From the NCBI GenBank assembly GCA_009801085.1, contig VNWV01000002.1, forward strand, positions 2,170,001 to 2,234,000: a stretch of DNA of 64,000 nt, given 5' to 3'. Position numbers and translations under genes: made by a program. Positions 55,954-64,000 of the stretch are shown here, piece after piece. Source of the stretch: Lasiodiplodia sp. COLG20. Taxonomy: Eukaryota > Ascomycota > Dothideomycetes > Botryosphaeriales > Botryosphaeriaceae. Numbering within the stretch: the first letter of the stretch is position 1; each line of letters opens with the position of its first letter. The notes under the pieces are model-generated. The model did no database searches. It was not told the origin of the DNA and saw only the letters and a list, made by a program, of their open reading frames with translations.

Positions 55954-57054
55954 GGTGGCACTTGCGAGCCTAGACCTTTACTTGAATTTCGTCGGCACTG
56001 CGCGGCCAGCCGTGCACAAGCATGGCAAAGGCGTTTCGTTCAGCTGCTTCGGACATTCTGTTGTCCTGCGGCTTCCGGTCTTCGGGCTTCGCTCTCCAAT
56101 GATTACCCAAAAGCAATCTCCTTAGTGCTTCGACCGGCTACGTTCTCAGCTCATAATCCTCTCGCAAGTTGAGCGGTTACGACTTCATGATTTATGTCTT
56201 GATATCCGCACGTCTACCCATCGCCAGCCCGCGAAAGGGGTATGTACGTCAGCATTCAGGCTCGCTGTCTTTTCTGGCAAACGGTTGGCCCTGGCCACAA
56301 ATTGCCAGAAAGAACCACCCCCACACCTCGCTCTCACACAAATCGCACCCAAAACTCCCATAAAACCTTTGTCTCAACAATCTCTTAACTCTCGATAGCA
56401 CTCTTGCCCTTTCTTACTCCCGAAATCCTGGCCCCTTTCTCTTCATTCGCATGATCTACAGGGGCACTCACTCTCCGCCGGCGAAAGCGTGCTGGCAAAT
56501 TGATTATGACCTTGTAAATAACGAATGAAGGGACGATCGGAAGACAAGTCTATTGAATAATGCAGAAGTTTATTGCTTCAATGAAATTTCGTGTGCTGAC
56601 ATTGACAAGCAGGAGAAAGCTGACCACACGACGCTTTGATGGTTGTTTGTGGTCACAAATATTTTGCGGGTGGAAGCTGATAGGATCGCGTGCATGTTTC
56701 AAGCGGGATGACGAAAGTATAGCTCAGGTGATTCAGTAGGGCCAGGTACTCATGAAGAAAGCTCGGGGTCACCAGCGCCCATTTGTAGCAATCGGCAGGT
56801 CACTGAAGAGCGTGCGGCCTGCTCAGGTAGGCTGCAGTCATCTCACCATGCTTTACGTGGAGGCTCGCTTTCGCTGCTGACGCCGGGTGCTTCCTTCCAA
56901 AAATGGAAGTCACTTCATATTTGGTGTGGCCTCGTTAGAACAGCTCACCTAGCACCTTACCAATCTTCTGTCACCTTTCACCTCTCTTCCTCGATCCTCG
57001 TCGACACCACCGCGCAGTCCTTAACCCACAATCGCACGCTCAACTCCAAACGAC
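55954..57054. other. Intergenic
   Basis: About 1.1 kb. It includes the KH-gene 3' UTR and a CT/CA-rich promoter from about 56950. No gene is supported. Confidence 0.5.
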
Positions 57055-58721
57055 ATGCAGCGCCACATGGAGCGCCCCGACATCCAGCTCTTGCGCGCCA
57101 AGGTTGCGCTCATGAGCCCGTTCGATTGCCCGCCTTCTGCTCTAAGGTCCGCTCGCAAGAAATACCCTAACGCGCTCATGGTCTCGTGGATCGCTCTGCC
57201 CGCGACTGCGCCGGATGTTGGTCTGAACTACAGCAAATCTCCCGGCGAGAACCCTCACACTGACGAACCTGGATGCCTTGACGCGGTTACCAACTACCAG
57301 GATACCTCTTCAGATGCCGTTTCACTCGCCGACTCTGATGTCGTAGTCTTCGGTGGTCGTGCTCTCACTGAGCGTGGTCACGACAACGCCTTTGACAACG
57401 ATGCTGCGCAGCGCAATGCTACGGCATTCGCTTCAAACAATGCCATCGTTGCGGACTTCGGAGGCGCGACGGGCGCTGGCCCTCAGCGCAGTAGCAATGT
57501 GACTCATCGAGGCGCTGGACCACGCAAGATCACCAAAGCCAACGCTGTCTATATCGATGAGCAGCAAGTCGTCCTCCTGGATTCGGAGGCCGCTTCCAAT
57601 GTCGGCAATCTCATCAAGGAATTCACTGTCCCTAAGCATCTACCTTTGAACTCCGTTCAGCCGTCCAGCGGCAGTCCCTATCACTCGGACCACGTGGATG
57701 TCCGTTCTGAATGCGCTGAGCCTGCTGAGAACAGCAACAAGCACACCTCCAAGGACGTCGTCGTTGTGAGCGATGAAAGTGTCACGAAGACTTTGGTCCC
57801 AAAGATCTCTGTGGTTGGTACTCTTTGGCTCCCCTAGACAGCCCGAACACTCACTACAACTAGGAATTCTACAGCAGTACTGGCGAGGTCGTTGATAAGC
57901 CTACCCACCGCAATGCCGTCAAGAAGGGCTGCGAAAGCGGCATGCGTAGCGCCAAGCGCGGTAAGGTTTCACATGAGCCTGATGTCATTGTCATCAGTGA
58001 CAATGACGACGACTTTGACGTGGCGATGATAGGTACAAACGGCGAGACAGACAATGGGCTGCCGCAGTTCGAGCCTCTCTATGTCGTAGTCGATGCTGTA
58101 TGTTGGAAGTTCCGTGAGGTGGCATCAATGCAGGAAGCAGTCAAGGCCTGCTACCAGGTGATGCCGCCGATCGATGCTGGCAACGGAGTCAAGCTGTTCA
58201 GTAAGTATTGTCTTTATTAAGGCTAGATGATCCGAGTTCAACGCTGATCTTTTATCTGAACAGTCAATGATAAGGCTCACGCCTTGACACTCAGTGCTCT
58301 AAGGTCAACGTCCCGTAAATTGATTGATTTGAGGGGCGAACGCAATAAACTACTGATGCGTACGGAGCGCAGGCTTACGAAATTGTGGCTCCACGAAGAG
58401 CGCGGCTGTGCCATCGACCCCTCGGACAAGATGTGGGACTTCTCGCCGCTGTGGTACCTGTTCAAGGTCAAGATTGCCGATATCAAGGAGCAAGAGGAAG
58501 AGAAGCGTCGTCATGCTAACGGCGGCGATGGATGCGGCGAGCTTGGCGGTGGAAGTGGCGGTGCCTATGGCGGTGTAGCTGGATATGGCGGTGGAGGCTT
58601 TGGCGCTTTTCCCGATGTTGACGATGTTCCGGCCGGCGGTGTCGATGACGGTGACACGGAGCACTCCGACAAGCACTTCTCGGAGGAGGACATGGCCTGG
58701 CTGCGTTTCGAAGATGAGTGA
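57055..58721 (+). CDS. Unknown protein with SUMO-interaction-like motifs
   Basis: Probable exons are 57055-57813, 57864-58200 and 58264-58721, about 517 residues. The second junction is clean (GTAAGT...CAG). The first needs a weak GTTGGT donor to keep frame, so its exact edge is uncertain. There is no enzyme motif. Short hydrophobic runs flanked by acid residues recur: Val-Val-Val-Val-Ser-Asp-Glu at 235-241 and Val-Ile-Val-Ile-Ser-Asp-Asn-Asp-Asp-Asp at 294-303. These match the SUMO-interacting motif rule, which points to a nuclear adaptor. The last third has a basic helical stretch (Arg-Lys-Leu-Ile-Asp-Leu-Arg), a Trp-rich block (Trp-Asp-Phe-Ser-Pro-Leu-Trp-Tyr-Leu), a Gly-rich segment and an acidic end. 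Confidence 0.65.
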
Positions 58722-59789
58722 GAGGCGGCGCGCTGCTGGCTGCTGTCGCTCGCAACGCTTACTGCGCTCCGACATGTTGGTTATTGATCGCTGGGCTTGA
58801 TCCTATGCTTACGGATTCTACGAGCTTAAAAGAGGGTATTCGAGATTGGACGGTTCTACAATTCGGTTACTGATTGGATGAAGACGGGACAATCTCGATA
58901 GAAATGGCTAGTTCTAACAAGTCTTTAGGACAAGCTAAGATACAAATATGGATTTCCTCATTCCACTCGAGAAGCGTGGCTGGTTGCGTTTACAACCACA
59001 GGAAGTGCACTATATAGTTCGAGAAGGTCGTTTTTAGTCAGAAGACTAGCAGGGATTAACTTAAGCCGCTCCACTAAAACTACTCTGCGACTCGAAAGTC
59101 GCATTCAGTTAGGGGGTTAGTGGGGAGACGTTGAAGCTTCGACTTTTTTGGTTCGGGTTGACTGTATAAACCTGATGGGCACTGCTACTATACGGTTTGT
59201 GAGGGTCACTGTCCATGTATAGGCGCTATCCGCCATTGTGTTGGTTGTTCCAAAATAGGCAGTGCGGCGACATTCCAGAAATAGAAGGTGCACGGTGACC
59301 GGGGAGCACGGTTTGGTGACGGGGTTAAACTCGATTGCAGTCTGGCAAAGAGGGATGAAGGTGGCGTTTTGATAGGGCTGAGGGCCGGGGGAAATTTTCA
59401 GTGGGATGAGGTCAGAATGTGCCTAAGGCATGCGGTCTATTTTAATTTAAGCTCCTTGGCTGGTGGTGGGGCTTTTGGGGCTGAAGACGGCGCGAGGATC
59501 GGCGGAAGCTTGGCTGGGGCCGGCCAGGGACCTTGATGCCACCTATCGAGAAATCGCAGACACGCTTTATAATGCGCCCACCACTCGTTTCTGAGACCAA
59601 GCCGAGACTGCTCCCCAAAACCATGACGACGCCTGTCCGCTAGGCCATCCCATCCAGCCCCACGCTCCTTACGCTCATTTCGACTCGCTTTCGCCCTCGC
59701 GCCCGCCCCGCTGGATCCCGCGCGCATCCCTACCCTGACGTTTCCGATCGTCGCACATCCGCTACAACCCCTCCGAATAGACACGCGAC
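58722..59789. other. Intergenic, promoter of HUT1 homologue
   Basis: About 1.07 kb. A perfect six-base stem with a CGAA loop lies at 59087-59102. Pyrimidine-rich sequence precedes the HUT1 start. No gene is supported. Confidence 0.5.
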
Positions 59790-61153
59790 ATGGCGCGTAA
59801 GAAGTCTGACCAGAATGGCGCGCTCGCCCAGCCCGGCGCGAACGGAAGCCTCGCAAATGGCAGTACCAAGCCGAGCGCGACGCCCGCGACAGCCCAGAAG
59901 CAAGCTGGCGTAACCGAGCTGGTCATTTGCGTCGCCGGCATATACGCCTCATTGTAAGGACACCACGGGATCGCATGTACGCGATGTTACAGATAGCGGC
60001 AGCTGCTGACGACGGTTTCCAGTCTGTCATGGGCCCTCCTCCAGGAGCGCATCACGACGACGCGCTACGGCCCACCCGCAGCGCCCGAAACCTTCACCTA
60101 CTCGATCTTCCTGAACACGGTGCAGTCGGCCTTCGCAGCGCTGACGGGGTACGCGTACCTGCTGTCGTCCAAGCCCAAGGGTGGCCCCGTGCCGCCCATC
60201 TTCCCGTCGCAGCGCATCTTCTTCCCGCTGGCGCTGGTGGCCGTGACGTCGTCGCTGGCGTCGCCGTTCGGCTACGCCAGCCTCAAGTACATCGACTACG
60301 TGACGTTCATCCTGGCCAAGAGCTGCAAGCTGCTGCCCGTCATGTTCCTGCACCTGACCGTGTTCCGCAAGCGCTACCCGCTGTACAAGTACGCCGTCGT
60401 GGCGCTGGTGACGATGGGCGTCGCCGTCTTCACGCTGCACCACCCGTCGACGGCCAAGAAGGCGGGCAAGCACAACGCTGCTGTTGGAAACAACACGACG
60501 TGGGGCCTGCTGCTGCTCGGCATTAACTTGCTCTTCGACGGCCTCACCAACTCGACCCAGGACCACATCTTCACAGCCTTCAAGCCCTTCTCGGGGCCGC
60601 AGATGATGTGCGCACAGAACATCATGTCGACCGTCCTGACTTCGGCCTACCTGCTGCTCTCGCCGTACATCGCGCAGACGCCCGTCGGCGCCTTCGTCGG
60701 CATGTCGGCACAGGACGGCGGCGAGCTGCAGGAGGCGCTGAGCTTCGTCACGCGCTATCCGCAGGTCGGCTGGGACGTGCTGTCGTTTGCGGCGTGCGGC
60801 GCCGTCGGGCAGGTGTTTATTTGTAAGTTTGCGAACTCTTTCCCCGCCCCCCGGGGGGACCAGTTGATTGGACGAAGAAGGCTAATGATCGATCTTTCTG
60901 TGCAGTCTATACTCTGTCGCACTTTTCGTCTCTCTTGCTGGTCACCGTCACCGTCACGCGTAAGATGCTTACGATGGTGCTGTCGGTCGTCTGGTTCGGT
61001 CACAGCATTCAGGGCATGCAGTGGCTGGGCGTCGGACTGGTCTTTGGCGGCATCGGCGCCGAGGCCGCCATCAACAGGCGCGAGAAGAAGCAGAAGGAGA
61101 AGGCGAAGTTGGAAGCTGCTGCTGCGGCAAAGGAGGGCAAGAAGGAGTTGTAG
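59790..61153 (+). CDS. HUT1: UDP-galactose/UDP-glucose transporter homologue (HUT1, SLC35B1)
   Basis: Three exons, 59790-59953, 60023-60822 and 60906-61153, give 403 residues. It is a multi-spanning ER-membrane nucleotide-sugar transporter of the SLC35B family; the animal orthologue is proposed to exchange ATP/ADP or UDP-sugars for ER folding. Visible: hydrophilic N-terminus (1-40), about ten membrane segments, and the family blocks Leu-Gln-Glu-Arg-Ile, Ser-Leu-Lys-Tyr-Ile-Asp-Tyr, Ala-Lys-Ser-Cys-Lys-Leu-Leu-Pro-Val-Met, Leu-Phe-Asp-Gly-Leu-Thr-Asn-Ser-Thr-Gln-Asp and Thr-Arg-Lys-Met. It ends in a Lys-rich tail with Lys-Lys-Glu-Leu, compatible with ER retrieval. All splice phases agree. Confidence 0.95.
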
Positions 61154-61955
61154 TAGTTGTAAGAAATAAAAGAGGGGGTTAGAGGAGGAATGCATTTGGG
61201 AGGCGTTTTCGATGTCACTTTGCTGCGCGCGCGGTACATATATGTATCTGGATCAAGGACTGTACGTCATAAACTGATATCTTCCTTCCTGACACTGCCC
61301 CCTATTCTCTCTTTCTCTCCCGACTGCTGTTCGCTCCGCGTGCTATGAAATGTCATCATCACCAACGAACGCAGTTACTACCGCGCCATTCAGTACGAGC
61401 ATATTCACAATTACCAAGATGCTACTAGTAGCTTAAACGCGTTGCAAAACACGTTTTGTAACAGAGGTTAGTGATATGAAGTCAAAATTTATATCGGTGG
61501 GGGTCAAATTCTCCTTCAAAGTGAGGGAGCAAATTTACAGGAGTCAGGATAAACTAATGTTGCAATTGGTGATGGAAACGAATGGTATTGTCTACACTAA
61601 ATGAGTGGCATGAGGACTGAGTGGGTGTGCTAACCGGAGTGAGTGACGGCTATACCCTGCTGCTCAGATGACTCAGCTAACTACGGAGTTGCTACAGCAC
61701 ATAGTAGTGCAACAACTGACTTCTCTTCCCTCCCACCAACTTTTTTTTTTCTTTTGGTTGCTCAAAATCACCAACGAAGCGCGTCCACAGCCACCACGCC
61801 CTCATCAAAGTGCTTACATATGCAGCAGAAAGATGAGCGCGCACCAGCCGCGCACTACTAACAAACTGTTTTTTTATCCCCTTCCAAGGTTTTTCCTTCC
61901 CCCATCAACGTTCCCCCACTATTACTCTCCGGCGGCTCGGTTCGGCGCGACCTCT
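61154..61955. other. Intergenic between convergent genes
   Basis: About 800 bases of AT-richer sequence with a T-rich tract at 61740-61757. No gene is seen. Confidence 0.5.
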
Positions 61956-64000
61956 CTAGTTCTTTGGCGATAGCGGCAAGCCCGGGAAGTGAGGAGGCAT
62001 GAAGAAACCCGAAGTCCGGTCATGATTGCGCTTCGTGATAATGCTCTCCTCCTCGGCTCTGGGCTCCTCGGCTGCTGGCTGCGGCGGCGGCACTGGCACC
62101 GACGACCTCTTCCAGGTGATCTTCAAGAGTTCTTTTACGAACGCCTCGATAGGTTTCGCGAGTTTTTCGATGATGACGAGGGAGCCCGATCCGATGCCAA
62201 TGCCTGTGCCCCATCCCCTCCTGGCGACAGCAGCGTCGGTGTTGCCGCCCTCGACGGCGACCTCGCTGCCCTCCACAGCCGGTGCTGGCGGTGAGCGCCG
62301 CGACCAGCCCTCCAGCTCCGCCTCCGCCTCCGCCTCCAGCTCCTCCTCCTCCTCCCCCCTCTTCGTCTTCGTTGCACCATCATCAACCTTCTTCTTCGAC
62401 TCCACCACCGGGTCGGAAGGAACCAGGCCCGTCACGACTCTCATGATGTAGTCGACGGCGATCTGGAGGGCGCTCTTTTTGCCTTCGGCCTCGGCGGCAA
62501 CGTGAGCGACGGTGTTGCCATCGACGGTGAGGTCCAGTGCCACCGACGACCTCTTCATCCTCTTCCTCTTGTCGACCTCGTCGTCCGGCGGGGGATCGCC
62601 GGCCGGGATGAACATGACTGGCGGCGTAGGATCTATTTCGCCCTGAATCGCACTGTCTATTATCCCAGCCCATTGGCCCGTCGTCCAGATGTCTTGTGGC
62701 GACCTCTTCTTGGCAGCAACGGTGGTGTTGTCGTCGTCGTCGGTGGGGGCATGAGCATGAGCGAGATCGCGCGTCGCGACGTCGGTGAAGCAAAAGATGA
62801 AGAATAATCTGCAGAGAATAAACTTGGCCGGCGTCCATTTCCGCTTGTCGAGCAGTGTGATGCTACTGCTGCTGCTGCCCTCGGCGGTGGCGACGGTTGC
62901 ATCATCCGCGACGGCGGGAAGAAGATGGCGCTTGGTCACGACGTTGCTGCACCACCAGGGAAGTGGAGCTCCGCATTCCCGAAGGGCGCTCTCTTTCGCC
63001 TCGGGCTCGGCCGACCGCTTGCCAAGGGCGGTGTTATCGCTGCTGCTGCTGATCTGCGACGCAGCATCATCCAGACCACGACGCCAGACCACGGGGCAGA
63101 TGTAGAAGAATATGACACAGATGGCGGTCCTTGCCGGCTTCGAGAGCCTCTTGGCGATGATGGGCATGATGGGCATGTCGATGTCGCTGATGTCGCCGAA
63201 GCTGTCGTCGTCGCCGCCGTCCGCCAGCTCTCTCTTCTCCGGTCCATTGCCCTGAGCGTCTTTGCCATTTGACAGAATCGCCCACGGGCAAAGAAGGATG
63301 AAAAGTAGGCATATCGTCGCCTTCACCCCCGTCGGCATCGGTGGGTCCCCCCTCTTCGCGACGGTGACGGCAGAGCTGCTGCTGCTGCTGCCGCTGCCGC
63401 CGTCGGCCAGCTGTCTCTTTTCCCTTCCATCACCGTATAACGGGCACAAAAATGGCAGAAATATGCATGTCATCACCATCCCCGTCATTTCCGAGGTCGA
63501 TTTTACCCTCTTCACGAGGCTGACGACGGAGCTGCCGCTGCCACTGTTGTCACTGCCACTGCCGTCCACCAGCTGTCTCTTTCCGAGCTCTCCCGCCTCA
63601 TGTAATTCGTCCACCACCAGCCGTCTTCTCCTCTGTCCGCCGCCCTTTGGCCGATTGTCTATCTCCGAACTCATCGCGATCGGGCAGCCGACGAAGGGGA
63701 AAACAATGCAAATAGTGATCTTGAGCGCGTCAGGCATCCAGGGCGTCTTCCTCTTCGCAAGAAGATCAAGATCACGACGACGACGATGGTCGCCACTGCT
63801 GCCGTCTTCCGCCAGCTGCTGTCTTCTCTTCGGCTGATTTTCCTTCTCCGACACCATCGCGATCGGGCAGCCGATGAAGGGGAGAAGGAAGCACAGAGCG
63901 ATCTTGAGCCCGTCGGGCATCGGGGCCAACTTCCTCTTCGCAAGAAGACCAACATCACGACGCGTGACGACGGACCCGTCGAAGACGTTGCTGTCGCCCG
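61956..64000 (-). CDS. Repeat precursor with dibasic sites and paired-Cys hydrophobic cores (partial, 5' end outside window)
   Basis: The minus-strand frame is open from the window edge to the stop at 61956; 657 residues follow 63929 and about 23 more precede it, with no start, so the gene is cut by the window. The chain is divided by dibasic Lys-Arg sites, the cleavage signal of the late-Golgi protease Kex2, about every 20-50 residues (numbered from 63929: 59-60, 117-118, 140-141, 171-172, 192-193, 232-233, 260-261, 304-305, 333-334, 362-363, 408-409). All 14 cysteines form seven pairs with 6 or 7 residues between, starting at residues 13, 74, 155, 207, 271, 319 and 373. The enclosed stretches are hydrophobic (for example CIVFPFVGC) except the sixth, CGAPLPWWC, which is mainly Gly/Ala/Pro/Leu/Trp. 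Ser/Asp-rich spacers starting Gln/Glu-Leu-Ala-Asp alternate with them. The cysteine-free C-terminal third is acidic and Pro-rich. I recognise no family; a multi-span membrane protein is the alternative. Confidence 0.75.
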   Translation of the reverse strand, partial: GDSNVFDGSVVTRRDVGLLAKRKLAPMPDGLKIALCFLLPFIGCPIAMVSEKENQPKRRQQLAEDGSSGDHRRRRDLDLLAKRKTPWMPDALKITICIVFPFVGCPIAMSSEIDNRPKGGGQRRRRLVVDELHEAGELGKRQLVDGSGSDNSGSGSSVVSLVKRVKSTSEMTGMVMTCIFLPFLCPLYGDGREKRQLADGGSGSSSSSSAVTVAKRGDPPMPTGVKATICLLFILLCPWAILSNGKDAQGNGPEKRELADGGDDDSFGDISDIDMPIMPIIAKRLSKPARTAICVIFFYICPVVWRRGLDDAASQISSSSDNTALGKRSAEPEAKESALRECGAPLPWWCSNVVTKRHLLPAVADDATVATAEGSSSSSITLLDKRKWTPAKFILCRLFFIFCFTDVATRDLAHAHAPTDDDDNTTVAAKKRSPQDIWTTGQWAGIIDSAIQGEIDPTPPVMFIPAGDPPPDDEVDKRKRMKRSSVALDLTVDGNTVAHVAAEAEGKKSALQIAVDYIMRVVTGLVPSDPVVESKKKVDDGATKTKRGEEEEELEAEAEAELEGWSRRSPPAPAVEGSEVAVEGGNTDAAVARRGWGTGIGIGSGSLVIIEKLAKPIEAFVKELLKITWKRSSVPVPPPQPAAEEPRAEEESIITKRNHDRTSGFFMPPHFPGLPLSPKN
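63673..63975. repeat. 183-bp (61-codon) tandem duplication inside the repeat precursor
   Basis: ATCGCGATCGGGCAGCCGA begins at 63673 and again at 63856, and matching continues with scattered differences into CTTCCTCTTCGCAAGAAGA in both copies. The period of 183 bases keeps the frame. It encodes two nearly identical peptide units, each with Met-Pro-Asp-Xaa-Leu-Lys-Ile and Gly-Cys-Pro-Ile-Ala-Met around the Cys pair. Confidence 0.9.

Noticed and set aside
59087..59102. Perfect six-base hairpin with CGAA loop
   Set aside because: Too short to be significant in 64 kb; no U-tract or conserved context.

Overview
The window is eukaryotic, from a filamentous ascomycete (Pezizomycotina; a Dothideomycete is my guess, and no marker gene is present to test it). 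The grounds are short introns of about 45 to 110 bases with GT-AG (sometimes GC-AG) ends and CTAAC-like branch points, a Zn2Cys6 regulator with a fungal transcription-factor domain, a secreted GH10 xylanase, fungal MED15, ARE2 and HUT1 homologues, and a decayed Ty3/gypsy fragment. About 20 protein genes lie on both strands with roughly 0.3 to 2.2 kb between them. I see no rRNA, tRNA, CRISPR array or operon.

Layout. 0-10 kb: ferric reductase (+), a small unknown gene (+), a Zn2Cys6 regulator (-) head-to-head with a family III CoA-transferase (+). 10-21 kb: Sec39 tethering factor (+), NTF2/SnoaL-like protein (+), sterol O-acyltransferase (-) head-to-head with AP-1 gamma-adaptin (+). 21-27 kb: a decayed hydrolase/ankyrin gene and a secreted GH10 xylanase (-). 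27-37 kb: a 1599-residue MED15 (-), then a head-to-head pair encoding the two halves of the plant Tm-1 protein (PEP-hydrolase-like TIM barrel and UPF0261). 37-46 kb: Ty3/gypsy integrase relic, a charged coiled-coil membrane protein (-), an MFS transporter (+) and a broken unknown gene (-). 46-56 kb: TPR/DnaJ co-chaperone (-), Yippee (+), zinc alcohol dehydrogenase (+), triple-KH RNA-binding protein (+). 57-64 kb: an unknown protein with SUMO-interaction-like motifs (+), the HUT1 nucleotide-sugar transporter (+), and, running off the right end, a large repeat precursor (-).

Most genes are core housekeeping functions: the secretory pathway (Sec39, AP-1 gamma, HUT1), sterol storage, transcription and chaperoning. 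The accessory items are the xylanase, the decayed ankyrin gene, the retroelement relic and the terminal precursor.

The standout is that precursor (61956 to beyond 64000). Its 657 visible residues are divided by many dibasic Lys-Arg sites. All 14 of its cysteines fall into seven pairs spaced by six or seven residues; six of the seven pairs flank a strongly hydrophobic stretch. Two units are a 61-codon tandem duplication. This looks like a Kex2-processed multi-peptide precursor of a kind I do not recognise.
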